Source of the DNA: Kitasatospora cineracea
Lineage (GTDB): Bacteria > Actinomycetota > Actinomycetes > Streptomycetales > Streptomycetaceae
Reading direction: 5' to 3'
NCBI RefSeq assembly: GCF_003751605.1
Contig: NZ_RJVJ01000001.1
Coordinates: 3,348,001-3,412,000 of the forward strand
Length of the DNA stretch: 64,000 bases
The notes under the pieces were generated by a model. That model worked only from the letters and a program-made list of their open reading frames with translations. It did no database searches and was not told the origin of the DNA. Every line of letters begins with the position of its first letter. The stretch's first letter is position 1. Positions 7,209 through 18,160 of this stretch are shown piece by piece. A program made the position numbers and the translations under genes.

Positions 7209-8533
7209 GCGCCGACCTCGTCTCGGTAGGGAACGGTGGTGTTCTGGGTGCGGTCCGCGGCCCGCCACAGGGCGGGCAGCGAGTCGCCGGCCCGCACCGG
7301 CAGCACCGTCCAGCCGGACTCGCGCAGCCGGGCGACCCGGGCGGCGGCCTCCTCGTCGGGGGTGTCCGGCAGCAGGAGCCGCAGCCCGGACCAGGTGCCG
7401 GTGTCCAGCAGCAGGGCGACGGCGCCGCCGGTGCGGCGGCGCAGCCGGGCCAGCCGCTCGGCCTGCTCCTCGTCGAGGTCGCCGACCACCGCCACCAGCA
7501 GGCCCTCGCCGCCGAGCCGGAGCACCTCCTCGGCCCGGGCCAGGGTGCCGCCGTCGGAGTGCTCGACCACGGCCAGCGCGTCCAGCAGCATCCCGACCGA
7601 CTCGGCCGCCCCGGCCCCGGTGCCGCCGGTGCCGGAGTCGGGCACCGAGAAGCCGGTGTCGGTGAGCAGCCGGGTGCGGTAGCCGCGCTGCACCAGGTCG
7701 ACGGCGACCGAGGCGGCGCAGGACACCGCCCACTCGAACGAGGACGCCGGGCCGGAGCCGCGGTGCGCGGTCTCCCGGGTGTCCAGCAGCACGGTGGCGC
7801 GGGCCTGCAGCGGCTGCTCCTCCCGGCGGACCATCAGCTCGCCGTACCGGGCGGTGGACTTCCAGTGCACCCGGCGCAGGTCGTCGCCGTGCCGGTACTC
7901 GCGCGGGATGACGTCGTCGTCGCCGGCCAGCGCCAGGGTGTGGGTGTTGGAGTCGCCCTGCCCGCCGGACTCGCCGGGCAGCCGGACCGGCGGCAGGTCC
8001 TGGACCTGCGGGACGACGGTCAGCACGTCGGCGGCGCTGAACGCGCGGGTCAGCTCGCACATCCCGAACGGGTCGGACAGCCGCAGCTGCAGCGGGCCCA
8101 GCGGGTAGCGGCCGCGCAGGTCGGAGCGGACCCGGTAGGACACCTCGCGGAAGCCGCGCGGCTCGACCCGGTCCAGCACGAAGCGCGGGCGCGGGCCCAG
8201 CACGTACGGGACCTTGTCCTCCAGCAGCAGCAGGCCGGTGGGCACCCGGGAGACGTTGTCCAGCCGCAGGTGCACCCGGGCCTCCTGGCCGGCCGCGGCC
8301 CGCTGCGGGCTGAGCCGGCGGCCGGAGGCGACCCGGTAGCGGGTGCGCACCAGCAGCGCGGCGGCGGCCAGCGGCAGCGCCGCCAGCAGCACCCCGACCT
8401 GGAGCAGGGCGGGCTGGCCGAACAGGAACGCGCAGAGCGCGGCGGTCAGGCCCGCGGCGAGGAAGGAGCGCCCCCGGGTGGTCAGTCCGCGCAGCGCGGC
8501 GCGCACCCCGGAGGCGCGGGCGGGGCGCGCCAC
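7205..8533 (-). CDS. DUF58 domain protein
   Basis: A 442-residue protein with a pair of N-terminal membrane helices (about residues 25-60) and the DUF58 core, seen as the conserved stretch DDVIPREYRHGDDLRRVHWKSTARYGELMVRREEQ in its usual two parts. The core has a von Willebrand A-like fold. DUF58 proteins travel with MoxR ATPases and transglutaminases in many bacteria and probably act as client or adaptor of the ATPase. The start is GTG 8533, one base after the MoxR stop. The last four bases overlap the next gene, so translation is coupled. Confidence 0.88.
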   Translation of the reverse strand: MARPARASGVRAALRGLTTRGRSFLAAGLTAALCAFLFGQPALLQVGVLLAALPLAAAALLVRTRYRVASGRRLSPQRAAAGQEARVHLRLDNVSRVPTGLLLLEDKVPYVLGPRPRFVLDRVEPRGFREVSYRVRSDLRGRYPLGPLQLRLSDPFGMCELTRAFSAADVLTVVPQVQDLPPVRLPGESGGQGDSNTHTLALAGDDDVIPREYRHGDDLRRVHWKSTARYGELMVRREEQPLQARATVLLDTRETAHRGSGPASSFEWAVSCAASVAVDLVQRGYRTRLLTDTGFSVPDSGTGGTGAGAAESVGMLLDALAVVEHSDGGTLARAEEVLRLGGEGLLVAVVGDLDEEQAERLARLRRRTGGAVALLLDTGTWSGLRLLLPDTPDEEAAARVARLRESGWTVLPVRAGDSLPALWRAADRTQNTTVPYRDEVGA

Positions 8534-8534
8534 C

Positions 8535-9554
<1,020 letters not shown>

Positions 9555-10188
9555 CCGTACGCTCCCATGTTGCCCAGTCACCGGGCGGCTGGTTCGAGCC
9601 CGGCCCACCCCGAATACTTGGCGCATTCTTCCCTGTCCCCCGGTCAGAAGTCACCCGGCCGGGCGACACGCGAAGGCTGTCCCGGTTTGGGACGGGGGAC
9701 GGGCCCCGGCGGTTTCGCGCGGCCCGGCGGATCCCGCGGACCGGGACGGGCGCCCCGGGCCGGCCGGGGCCGTTCGGGCGCCTTCGCCCCGGTTCGCCCG
9801 GCGCGGGGGGCCGGGCCCCGCGCCCCGCCCCGTCCGGGCCCGCACACCGGCCCCACCTGCGCAAACCGATACCGCCGGCCGGGTGGTGCGCCGGAGCGGA
9901 ACGTTGACTGCGGGGGCGCGGACGATAGGCTGCAGGCGCAGTGGAGCACGGCGGACGGCGCCCGGCAACCGGGCGGGCGGCCCGCTCTCCGCGCCGGGCC
10001 GGCCGGCCCGTACGCAATCCGCGGCCTCCTCCCGCTCCGTGCCCACCTGGCGCACCTTCCCCGGTGCCGGGCGGTCGCTCCTTCCCCCGAGCGAGCGGGC
10101 GGGGACCACGGGCGGTGTGCGGGCCGGCCGGCCCGGTGCGCGAGAATGGCCCGGCCACACCGCACCTGAGGAAGGGCCCCGCCCCCGT
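9555..10188. other. Divergent intergenic region upstream of the dcw cluster
   Basis: There is no convincing gene in these 634 bases, and I see no mraZ-like reading frame. They hold a candidate promoter (9904-9931) and a long, GC-rich leader for rsmH that contains the same 16-bp palindrome cgggccggccggcccg twice (9995-10010 and 10120-10135). A smaller stem, cgctc/gagcg, lies near 10076-10093. Confidence 0.6.
9904..9931 (+). promoter_or_regulatory. Candidate promoter of the dcw cluster
   Basis: TTGACT (9904-9909), a 16-base spacer and TAGGCT (9926-9931) fit the housekeeping sigma (HrdB) pattern. Transcription would start near 9938 and leave a leader of about 250 bases before rsmH. Confidence 0.55.
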
Positions 10189-11157
10189 ATGAGTACCGAC
10201 AGCCCCGCCCCCCGGCACGTCCCGGTGATGCTGGAGCGCTGCCTGGACGCCCTCGCCCCGGCGATCTCGGCGCCCGGCTCCGTCGTGGTGGACGCCACCC
10301 TGGGCCTGGGCGGCCACAGCGAGGCCCTGCTGACCCGCTTCCCGGACGTCCGCCTGATCGCCGTCGACCGCGACCCGCAGGCCCTGGAGCTCTCCGCCCG
10401 GCGGCTCGCCCCGTTCGGCGACCGGGCCACCCTGGTGCACGCCGTGTACGACGAGATCCCGCGCGTCCTGGACGAGTTGGACGTCCCCGAGGTGCACGGC
10501 GTGCTGTTCGACCTCGGCGTCTCCTCGATGCAGCTGGACGAGGCCGACCGCGGCTTCGCCTACGCCCAGGACGCCCCGCTGGACATGCGGATGGACCAGA
10601 CCCGCGGCATCTCCGCCGCCGAGGTCCTCAACACCTACAGCCACGGCGACCTGGCCCGGATCCTCAAGGTGTACGGCGAGGAGCGGTTCGCCGGGAAGAT
10701 CGCCTCCGCGGTGCTGCGCGAGCGCGAGCGGGAACCGTTCAGCACCAGTGCTCGTCTTGTGGAGTTGGTCCGCAACGCCATCCCGGCCGCCACCCGGCGC
10801 ACCGGCGGCAACCCGGCCAAGCGGACCTTCCAGGCGCTGCGGATCGAGGTCAACGGCGAACTGGAGGTGCTGGACCGGGCCATCCCCGGCGCGCTGGACG
10901 CCCTCGCGGTGGGCGGCCGGATCGTGGTGATGTCCTACCAGTCGCTGGAGGACCGCCTGGTCAAGCAGTACCTCCAGGCGGGTGCCACCTCCACCGCCCC
11001 GCCGGGCCTGCCGATCGTCCCCGAGGAGCTCCAGCCCTGGCTGAAACTCCTCACCCGCGGAGCCGAACTGGCCACCGAGGAGGAGATCGAGGAGAACCGG
11101 CGCGCCGCGCCCGTACGGCTGCGCGTGGCGGAGAGGATCAGACGGACCCGGAGGTAG
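10189..11157 (+). CDS. rsmH: 16S rRNA (cytosine(1402)-N(4))-methyltransferase RsmH (MraW)
   Basis: A 322-residue enzyme that methylates N4 of C1402 in 16S rRNA, in the ribosomal P site. The N-terminal [13 protein letters not shown] and SAM site [14 protein letters not shown] (about residues 36-49) are characteristic. Further family blocks are [33 protein letters not shown] and, near the C terminus, [15 protein letters not shown]. The start is ATG 10189. This is the first gene of the dcw cluster, its usual place in bacteria, and ftsL follows after 39 bases. Confidence 0.97.
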   Translation: MSTDSPAPRHVPVMLERCLDALAPAISAPGSVVVDATLGLGGHSEALLTRFPDVRLIAVDRDPQALELSARRLAPFGDRATLVHAVYDEIPRVLDELDVPEVHGVLFDLGVSSMQLDEADRGFAYAQDAPLDMRMDQTRGISAAEVLNTYSHGDLARILKVYGEERFAGKIASAVLREREREPFSTSARLVELVRNAIPAATRRTGGNPAKRTFQALRIEVNGELEVLDRAIPGALDALAVGGRIVVMSYQSLEDRLVKQYLQAGATSTAPPGLPIVPEELQPWLKLLTRGAELATEEEIEENRRAAPVRLRVAERIRRTRR

Positions 11158-11196
11158 CCAGCCGCCGGGAGCAGCGGAGCGAAGGGGAGTGGAGCG

Positions 11197-11751
11197 GTGC
11201 CGGTGGCCGGCGAGCGGACCCGGGGGAGCGTCCCCGGGCAGGGGGGCAGGGCACGGATCACCGTCCGGCCCGGGGCGCGCTCGATGCGGGGGCGCACCCC
11301 CTTCGCGGTGCTGGTGGTCACCCTGCTGTCGGCGGGGCTGCTCGGGCTGCTGATGCTCAACACCGCCCTGAACGAAGGATCGTTCACCCTCTCCCGGCTC
11401 AAGAAGCAGACCACCGAGGGCACCGACCAGCAGCAGACCCTGCAGCAGCAGATCGCCGAGCAGTCCGCGCCCGACGCGCTGGAGCGGCGCGCCCGCGAAC
11501 TCGGCATGGTGGCCGGCGGCGACCCGGCCTTCCTCAACCCCGACGGCACCGTCACCGGCACCGCCAAGCCCGCCGAGGACAAGCCGCCGGTGCCGCGCCC
11601 CAGCACCGCCGCGCCCTCCGACCCGGCCGCCGCCGCCTCGCCCGGGGCGAGCGCGAGCCCCGGCGACCCCGGCATCGACCTCGCGCCCGCCCCGCCCGCC
11701 TCCGCCGCCCCGCCCGCGTCCGGCAGCCCGTCCGCCGGGGCGCAGCGGTGA
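11197..11751 (+). CDS. ftsL: Septum formation protein FtsL (FtsL/DivIC type)
   Basis: A 184-residue bitopic membrane protein. A short basic cytosolic part precedes one membrane helix (about residues 34-55), then a Gln-rich coiled coil (about 65-100) ending in the typical ELGMV motif, then a long Pro/Ala-rich tail. FtsL partners FtsQ and DivIC to activate septal peptidoglycan synthesis by FtsW-FtsI. Sequence identity in this family is low, so the call rests on topology and position between rsmH and ftsI. The start is GTG 11197, and the 3' end overlaps ftsI by 4 bases. Confidence 0.9.
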   Translation: MPVAGERTRGSVPGQGGRARITVRPGARSMRGRTPFAVLVVTLLSAGLLGLLMLNTALNEGSFTLSRLKKQTTEGTDQQQTLQQQIAEQSAPDALERRARELGMVAGGDPAFLNPDGTVTGTAKPAEDKPPVPRPSTAAPSDPAAAASPGASASPGDPGIDLAPAPPASAAPPASGSPSAGAQR

Positions 11752-14033
11752 GCCGCCCGCCCGGGGACGCGCCCCGGCCGCGCCGCACCGCCTCCGGCGG
11801 ATCGGGCTCCGGCTCGGGCTCGGGTGCGGGCCGTTCCGGCGGCCGGTCCGGGGCCGACAAGCCGGCCAAGCCCGCTGCGGGGCGCGCCGGTTCGGGTTCC
11901 GCCGCGGGGCGCTCCGCCGCGGGCCGTTCCGGGGCGGGGCGCGCCGGTTCGGGCCGTTCCGCTGAGCAGCCGCCGCGCCGCCGGGTCGCCGAGCCGCGCC
12001 GCACCGCCGACGGCGCCCCCGCCCGTCCGGTCCGGCCGCGCGCCGCCGCCGGGCACCGCGAGGTCGCCCCGCCGCGCCGCCCGAGCGCCCGCCCGGCCCG
12101 CCGCCCGGCGCCGCGCCGCCCGGCCCCGTCCGGGCCCCGCAGCATCAAGCTGGCCGATCCGCGGCGCCGACTGCGGCTGGTGACGGTCTGTCTGCTGCTG
12201 GTGTTCGCCCTCTTCGCGGGCCGGCTGGTGCAGTTGCAACTGCTGGACTCCGACGCGCTGGCGGCCGCCGCGGGCGCCAACAAGTACGTGCGGGTGGCGC
12301 TGCCCGCCGAGCGCGGCTCGATCACCGCCGCGGACGGCACCGTGCTGGCCACCTCGGTCGACGCGTACGACATCACCGCCGACCCGACCATGTTCACCCC
12401 GGAGTTCGCCCACCTCCCGGACGCCCCGGAGCAGGCCGCGGCGCTGCTCGCGCCGATCCTCGGGCAGCCGAAGGAGAAGCTGGCCGAGAAGCTGCACCCG
12501 AACAGCAAGAACCCGAAGAGCCAGTACGCGCTGCTGATGGCCCGGCAGTCCCCGGCGGCCAAGAACCAGATCGCCGACCTGAAGACCGCGCTCACCAAGC
12601 AGACCGACACCGCGGCCTGCCGCGCCCAGGTCCAGCTGCTCAAGAAGCCCGTCGACAAGGGCGGCCGGCAGTTCCTCGACGCGGCCTGCGTGAACCCGCT
12701 GGCCGGGCTGTTCTGGGACCAGTCGACCCGGCGCAGCTACCCGGCGGGCGGCCTGGGCTCCAACCTGGTCGGCTTCGTCAACGCCGAGGGCACCGGCACC
12801 GGCGGCCTGGAACTCCAGTACCAGCAGCAGCTGGCCGGGCAGGACGGCCACTCCACGTACGCCGCGTCGGGCGGCCGCCGGGTCGCCACCGCGGGCGGCG
12901 CCCGGCAGGACCCGGTGCCCGGCACCGACCTGCGGCTGACCGTCGACCCGGACATCCAGTGGGCCGCCCAGCGGGCCATCACCGACCAGGTGGCCAACGC
13001 CGGGGCGGAGAAGGGCTACGTGATCGTCCAGGACGTGAAGACCGGACAGGTGCTGGCGATGGCCACCTCGCCCGGCTTCGACCCGAACGACCTGTCCTCG
13101 GCCCGCGCCGACCAGCTCGGCAACGCCGCCCTGCAGGACGCCTACGAGCCCGGCTCGACCGCGAAGCTGATGACCATGGCGGCGGTGCTGGACACCGGCA
13201 AGGCGAACTGGGACACCCACGTCGAGGTGCCCAACACGCTGCAGCGGGCCGACCGGGTGTTCCACGACGACGTCGACCACGAGACCTGGTACCTGACCCT
13301 GGCGGGCGTGCTCGCCAAGTCCTCCAACATCGGCACCATCGAGGCCGCCGAGCACCTGGGCGCCACCCAGGCCGAGTCCAACAAGGTGCTGGCCGACTAC
13401 CTGGACCGGTTCGGCATCGGCAAGCCCAGCGGCCTGGGCTTCCCCGGCGAGACCCGCGGCATCCTGGCCAAGCCCGAGGACTGGAACGGCTCGCAGCAGT
13501 ACACCATCCCGTTCGGCCAGGGCCTGTCGGTGAACGCCCTGCAGGCCACCTCGGTGTTCTCCACCATCGCCAACGGCGGCGTGCGGGTCGCCCCGAGCCT
13601 GCTGGCCGGGACCACCGGTCCGGACGGGAAGTTCGCCCCGGCGCCGGCCGGGGCGCAGAACCGGGTGGTGTCCGAGCAGACCGCCAGGACGCTGACCGAG
13701 ATGCTGGAGTCCGTCGTCACCGACGAGCAGGGCACCGGCAACACCGCGAAGATCCCCGGCTACCGGGTGGCGGGCAAGACCGGCACCGCCAACCGGGTGG
13801 ACCCGAAGACCGGCAAGTACTCCGGGTACACCGCCTCCTTCATCGGCTTCGCGCCCGCCGACCAGCCCCGGGTGACGGTCTCCTGCGTCATCCAGAACCC
13901 GGTCAACGGGCACTTCGGCGGGCAGCTGTGCGGGCCCGTCTTCAAGCAGGTGATGGAGTTCACCCTCAAGTCCCTCCAGGTCCCGCCGAGCGGCAGCGAG
14001 GCGCCGAACCTGCCCGTCGACTGGAAACCCTGA
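11748..14033 (+). CDS. ftsI: Septal transpeptidase FtsI (class B penicillin-binding protein)
   Basis: A 761-residue class B PBP that cross-links septal peptidoglycan. A very long cytosolic N terminus (about residues 1-140), made of Gly/Ser/Ala/Arg low-complexity sequence, precedes the membrane anchor (LVTVCLLLVFALFAGRLVQL). The dimerisation domain and then the transpeptidase domain follow. Catalytic motifs are STAK with Ser470, SSN at 525-527 and KTG at 677-679. The start is a GTGA overlap with ftsL, so the two are translationally coupled. The N-terminal extension is longer than in most homologues and may contact cytosolic division proteins; that role is inference. Confidence 0.96.
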   Translation: MSRPPGDAPRPRRTASGGSGSGSGSGAGRSGGRSGADKPAKPAAGRAGSGSAAGRSAAGRSGAGRAGSGRSAEQPPRRRVAEPRRTADGAPARPVRPRAAAGHREVAPPRRPSARPARRPAPRRPAPSGPRSIKLADPRRRLRLVTVCLLLVFALFAGRLVQLQLLDSDALAAAAGANKYVRVALPAERGSITAADGTVLATSVDAYDITADPTMFTPEFAHLPDAPEQAAALLAPILGQPKEKLAEKLHPNSKNPKSQYALLMARQSPAAKNQIADLKTALTKQTDTAACRAQVQLLKKPVDKGGRQFLDAACVNPLAGLFWDQSTRRSYPAGGLGSNLVGFVNAEGTGTGGLELQYQQQLAGQDGHSTYAASGGRRVATAGGARQDPVPGTDLRLTVDPDIQWAAQRAITDQVANAGAEKGYVIVQDVKTGQVLAMATSPGFDPNDLSSARADQLGNAALQDAYEPGSTAKLMTMAAVLDTGKANWDTHVEVPNTLQRADRVFHDDVDHETWYLTLAGVLAKSSNIGTIEAAEHLGATQAESNKVLADYLDRFGIGKPSGLGFPGETRGILAKPEDWNGSQQYTIPFGQGLSVNALQATSVFSTIANGGVRVAPSLLAGTTGPDGKFAPAPAGAQNRVVSEQTARTLTEMLESVVTDEQGTGNTAKIPGYRVAGKTGTANRVDPKTGKYSGYTASFIGFAPADQPRVTVSCVIQNPVNGHFGGQLCGPVFKQVMEFTLKSLQVPPSGSEAPNLPVDWKP

Positions 14034-14095
14034 GATGAGCGACACCCCAGGGCGCGGACCGCGCCGTGTGAGCAGCGTCACGGAGCAGGCCCGGT

Positions 14096-14126
14096 TTGGC
14101 CCCGGGGGGCGCGGGGCCGATAGCCT
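14096..14126 (+). promoter_or_regulatory. Candidate internal promoter for murE
   Basis: TTGGCC (14096-14101), a 19-base spacer and TAGCCT (14121-14126) lie inside the ftsI-murE gap. The expected transcription start, near 14133, coincides with the GTG at 14134, which would make this a leaderless mRNA start. Confidence 0.45.
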
Positions 14127-14133
14127 TCCGGCC

Positions 14134-15702
14134 GTGCCGAAACCCGATCAAACCTCCGCGATCCCGCCCCGACCCGGCCGCACCGCGGCGCTGCCCCTCG
14201 CCGAGGCGGCCCGGCTGCTCGGCCTGGACCCCCTGGAGGGGCCCGCCGTCACCGGCGTCACCCACGACTCCCGGGCGGTGCGCCCCGGCGACGTGTACGT
14301 GGCCTTCCCCGGGGCCAACCACCACGGCGCGGCGTTCGCCGCCGGCGCGGTCGCGTCCGGCGCGGTCGCGGTGCTCACCGACGCCGCCGGGGCCGAACTG
14401 GCCGCCGACGCCGGCGTCCCGCTGCTGGTGGTGGACAGCCCGCGCGAGGCGATGGGCCCGCTGGCCGCCGCGGTGTACGGCACGCCCAGCGCGAGCATGC
14501 TGATGATCGGCCTGACCGGCACCAACGGCAAGACCACCACCTCCTACCTGGTCGAGGGCGGCCTGCGGGGGGCCGGGCGGCTGCCCGGCGTGATCGGCAC
14601 CGTCGAGATGCGGGTCGGCGAGGAGCGGATCAAGTCCGAGCGCACCACCCCCGAGGCCACCGAACTGCACGCCGTGCTCGGCGTGATGCGCGAGGCTGGG
14701 GCCGACGCGGTGGTGATGGAGGTCTCCAGCCACGCGCTGGTGTACGGCCGCACCGACGGCGTGGTCTACGACGTCGCGCTGTTCAACAACCTGACGCCCG
14801 AACACCTCGACTTCCACCCCGACATGGAGGACTACTACCGGGCCAAGGCCCGGCTGTTCGAGGAGGGCAAGTCCCGCCGGGGCGTCGCCAACCGGGACGA
14901 CTCCTACGGCCGTCGGCTGGCCGCCGAGGCCCGGATCCCGATGACCACCTTCTCCGCGGCCGGCGACCCGGCCGCCGACTGGCGCGCCGCCGACGTCCGG
15001 CTCGGCCCGTCCGGCTCGACGTTCCGGGTGCTCGGCCCGGACGGCGAGCAGGCCGACGCCTCGGTGCCGCTGCCCGGCCCGTTCAACGTCGCCAACGCGC
15101 TGGGCGCGATCACCGCGCTGGTCACCGCCGGCGTCGACCTGGACGCCGCGGTGGCGGGCGTCGCCGGGGTGGCCGGGGTGCCCGGCCGGCTGGAGAAGGT
15201 CGAGGCCGGGCAGGACTACGTCGCCGTGGTCGACTACGCACACAAGCCGGACGCGCTCAGCGCCGTCCTCGCCTCGCTGCGCGAGGTCACCAAGGGCCGG
15301 CTGCACGTCGTGGTCGGCTGCGGCGGCGACCGCGACCCGTACAAGCGCGGGCCGATGGGCGCCATCGCCGCCCGGCTCGCCGACACCGCCGTCCTCACCA
15401 GCGACAACCCGCGCTCCGAGGACGCGCTCGCGATCCTGGCCACCATGCTGGCCGGCGCCGCCGAGGTGCCCGAGCAGGAGCGCGGCGAGGTGCTCGCCGT
15501 CCCGGACCGGGGCGAGGCGATCGCCCTGGCCGTCGCCCGGGCCCACGCCGGCGACACCGTGCTGGTGGCGGGCAAGGGCCACGAACTGGGCCAGTACGTG
15601 AAGGGCGAGGTCCGCCCGTTCGACGACCGGCAGGTCCTGCGGAACGCGATCGAGCAGCTCAACGCCACCGAGCGGGCGAACAAGGGAGAGGTTGACCGGT
15701 GA
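14134..15702 (+). CDS. murE: UDP-MurNAc-L-Ala-D-Glu:meso-diaminopimelate ligase MurE
   Basis: A 522-residue cytosolic Mur ligase that adds meso-diaminopimelate to the peptidoglycan precursor using ATP. Domains run UDP-MurNAc binding, ATPase with TGTNGKTTT, then the C-terminal domain. The substrate-selecting motif DNPRSED (in VLTSDNPRSEDALAI) is the meso-DAP signature; streptomycetes in fact use LL-DAP, which this ligase must accept. I start at GTG 14134. An in-frame ATG at 14035 would add 33 residues, but those codons use unusual third bases and contain the promoter-like element. The 3' end overlaps murF by 4 bases. Confidence 0.94.
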   Translation: MPKPDQTSAIPPRPGRTAALPLAEAARLLGLDPLEGPAVTGVTHDSRAVRPGDVYVAFPGANHHGAAFAAGAVASGAVAVLTDAAGAELAADAGVPLLVVDSPREAMGPLAAAVYGTPSASMLMIGLTGTNGKTTTSYLVEGGLRGAGRLPGVIGTVEMRVGEERIKSERTTPEATELHAVLGVMREAGADAVVMEVSSHALVYGRTDGVVYDVALFNNLTPEHLDFHPDMEDYYRAKARLFEEGKSRRGVANRDDSYGRRLAAEARIPMTTFSAAGDPAADWRAADVRLGPSGSTFRVLGPDGEQADASVPLPGPFNVANALGAITALVTAGVDLDAAVAGVAGVAGVPGRLEKVEAGQDYVAVVDYAHKPDALSAVLASLREVTKGRLHVVVGCGGDRDPYKRGPMGAIAARLADTAVLTSDNPRSEDALAILATMLAGAAEVPEQERGEVLAVPDRGEAIALAVARAHAGDTVLVAGKGHELGQYVKGEVRPFDDRQVLRNAIEQLNATERANKGEVDR

Positions 15703-17102
15703 TTGCTCTGACCCTGGCCGAGGCGGCGCAGGCCGTTGGCGGCACCCTCGACAGCGCGGACCCGCAGGCGTCGATCACCGGCGCGGTGGTCACCGACAAC
15801 CGGCAGATCGAGCCCGGCGGGCTGTTCGTCTGCGTGCTCGGCGAGCGCGTCGACGGGCACGAGTTCGCGGCGAAGGCCGTCGCCGACGGCGCGGTCGCGG
15901 TGCTCGCCACCCGGCCGGTCGGCGTGCCCGCGATCCTGGTGGACGACGTGGTGGTCGCGCTCGGCCGGCTGGCCCGCGCCGTGGTGGCCCGCTCCGCCGA
16001 CGTGCGGATCGTCGGTCTGACCGGCTCGGCCGGCAAGACCTCCACCAAGGACCTGATCGGCCAACTGCTGTCCAAGCACGGCGAGACGGTCTTCCCGGCC
16101 GGTTCGCACAACAACGAGATCGGCCACCCGCTGACCGCGCTGCGGATCGCCCCGACGACCCGTCACCTGGTGATGGAGATGGGCGCCCGGCACAAGGGCG
16201 ACATCGAGTACCTGACCGGCATCACCCCGCCCACCGTCGGACTCGTCCTCAACATCGGCACCGCCCACCTCGGCGAGTTCGGCTCCCGCGAGGGCATCGC
16301 CGAGGCCAAGGGCGAGATGGTGGAGGCCCTCGCGCCCGAGGGCGTCGCCGTCCTCAACGCCGACGACCCGCTGGTGCGCGCGATGAGCAGCCGCACCAGG
16401 GCCCGGGTGGTGCTGTTCGGCGAGTCCCCGGACGCCCACGTCCGGGCCACCGGTGTTCGCCTGGACGCCACCGGGAGGCCGCAGTTCACGCTCAGCACCC
16501 CGGCCGGTTCCGCACCCGTGCAGCTGCGCCTGTACGGTGAGCACCACGTCTCGAACGCCCTCGCCGCCGCCGCGGTGGCGGTGGAGCTCGGGATGCCCGT
16601 CGACCGCGTCGCCGAAGCACTCAGCGAGGCGGGTGCGCTGTCCCGCTGGCGCATGGAGGTGGTCGACCGGGCCGATGGCCTCACCGTCGTCAACGACGCC
16701 TACAACGCGAACCCGGAGTCCGTGCGGGCCGCGCTGCGGACCCTGGCGACGATGGCGGGCACCGGCCCGGAGCGCCGCCGCACCTGGGCGGTGCTCGGTG
16801 AGATGCGGGAGCTCGGCGAGGACAGCCTCGACGAGCACGACACCATCGGAAGGCTCGCGGTGCGGCTGGACATCACCAAGCTGGTGGCGGTCGGCGGACG
16901 CGAGGCGGCCCGGATGGAACTGGGCGCGAGGAACGAAGGTTCGTGGGGTGAGGAGTCGGTGCTGGTGTCCGACGCGGACGCGGCGATCGAGCTGCTGCGC
17001 AGTCAGGTCCGGCCGGGGGACGTGGTCCTGGTGAAGGCCTCCCGTTCGGTGGGGCTGGAGAGGGTCGCCGAGGCGCTGCTCGCGGACGGTGCCGCGAAGT
17101 GA
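15699..17102 (+). CDS. murF: UDP-MurNAc-tripeptide:D-Ala-D-Ala ligase MurF
   Basis: A 467-residue Mur ligase that adds D-Ala-D-Ala to complete the UDP-MurNAc pentapeptide. The P-loop is [13 protein letters not shown] (about residue 107 on). The conserved blocks [21 protein letters not shown] and [17 protein letters not shown] identify MurF rather than MurE or MurD. The start is GTG 15699 behind gggagagg, overlapping the murE stop. The 3' end overlaps mraY by 4 bases, continuing the chain of coupled genes. Confidence 0.97.
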   Translation: MIALTLAEAAQAVGGTLDSADPQASITGAVVTDNRQIEPGGLFVCVLGERVDGHEFAAKAVADGAVAVLATRPVGVPAILVDDVVVALGRLARAVVARSADVRIVGLTGSAGKTSTKDLIGQLLSKHGETVFPAGSHNNEIGHPLTALRIAPTTRHLVMEMGARHKGDIEYLTGITPPTVGLVLNIGTAHLGEFGSREGIAEAKGEMVEALAPEGVAVLNADDPLVRAMSSRTRARVVLFGESPDAHVRATGVRLDATGRPQFTLSTPAGSAPVQLRLYGEHHVSNALAAAAVAVELGMPVDRVAEALSEAGALSRWRMEVVDRADGLTVVNDAYNANPESVRAALRTLATMAGTGPERRRTWAVLGEMRELGEDSLDEHDTIGRLAVRLDITKLVAVGGREAARMELGARNEGSWGEESVLVSDADAAIELLRSQVRPGDVVLVKASRSVGLERVAEALLADGAAK

Positions 17103-18160
17103 AGCAGATCCTCTTCTCCGGCATGATCGGCCTGGTGCTGACCCTGCTCGGCACCCCCGCCCTGATCAAGCTGCTCGCCAAGCACGGCTACGGCCAGTAC
17201 ATCCGGGACGACGGCCCCAAGGCGCACCACAGCAAGCGCGGCACGCCCACCATGGGCGGCATCGCCTTCATCCTGGCGACGCTGATCGCCTACTTCGGGA
17301 CCAAGGCGATAACGGGCGAGATGCCCACCGCCTCCGGCCTGTTGGTGCTGTTCCTGACCACGGGCCTCGGCCTGGTCGGCTTCCTGGACGACTACATCAA
17401 GGTGGTCAAGCGCCGCTCGCTGGGCCTGCGGGCCAAGGCGAAGCTGCTCGGCCAGTCCTTCGTCGCCCTGGCCTTCGCCATCCTGGCCATGCAGTTCAGC
17501 GACAGCCGCAACCTGACCCCGGCCTCCCAGAAGCTCTCCTTCGTCCAGGACTTCAACTGGTCGATCGGCCCGGTGCTGTTCGTCATCTGGGCCTACTTCA
17601 TGATCGCCGCGATGTCGAACGGCGTGAACCTCACCGACGGCCTGGACGGCCTGGCCACCGGCGCCTCGGTGATGGTGTTCGGCGCCTACACCTTCATCGG
17701 CCTGTGGGAGCACGGCCAGAACTGCGCCTACGCGATCAAGGCCACCGCCTCCTGCTACGACGTCCGCGACCCGCTGGACCTCGCCGTGGTCGCCGCCGCC
17801 CTGATGGGCTCCTGCTTCGGCTTCCTGTGGTGGAACACCTCGCCCGCGAAGATCTTCATGGGCGACACCGGCTCGCTGGCCCTCGGCGGCGCGCTGGCCG
17901 GCCTGGCCATCGTCTCCCGCACCGAGCTGCTGCTCGCCATCCTCGGCGGCCTGTTCGTGATCATCACCCTTTCGGTGATCATCCAGGTCGGCTCGTTCCG
18001 GATGACCGGCAAGCGCGTTTTCAAGATGGCGCCGCTCCAGCACCACTTCGAGCTCAAGGGCTGGAGCGAAGTCCTGATCGTGGTCCGGTTCTGGATCATC
18101 CAGGGCCTGTGCGTCGCCGTCGGACTCGGACTCTTCTACGCGGGATGGGTGACCGGATGA
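17099..18160 (+). CDS. mraY: Phospho-MurNAc-pentapeptide translocase MraY
   Basis: A 353-residue polytopic enzyme with ten expected membrane helices. It transfers phospho-MurNAc-pentapeptide to undecaprenyl phosphate, giving lipid I on the inner face of the membrane. The signatures are visible: [10 protein letters not shown] near the N terminus, the catalytic DD in [26 protein letters not shown], and [12 protein letters not shown], with the HHFELKGW block near the C terminus. GTG 17099 overlaps murF, and the last bases form an ATGA with murD. Confidence 0.97.
   Translation: MKQILFSGMIGLVLTLLGTPALIKLLAKHGYGQYIRDDGPKAHHSKRGTPTMGGIAFILATLIAYFGTKAITGEMPTASGLLVLFLTTGLGLVGFLDDYIKVVKRRSLGLRAKAKLLGQSFVALAFAILAMQFSDSRNLTPASQKLSFVQDFNWSIGPVLFVIWAYFMIAAMSNGVNLTDGLDGLATGASVMVFGAYTFIGLWEHGQNCAYAIKATASCYDVRDPLDLAVVAAALMGSCFGFLWWNTSPAKIFMGDTGSLALGGALAGLAIVSRTELLLAILGGLFVIITLSVIIQVGSFRMTGKRVFKMAPLQHHFELKGWSEVLIVVRFWIIQGLCVAVGLGLFYAGWVTG

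Noticed and set aside
10935..14081. A 1048-codon minus-strand frame opposite ftsL and ftsI
   Set aside because: It mirrors genes with clear catalytic motifs on the plus strand; the product is low-complexity and matches no family.
17089..18156. Upstream in-frame extension of murD through mraY
   Set aside because: It reads the mraY gene in a wrong frame; ATG 18157 forms the expected ATGA overlap.
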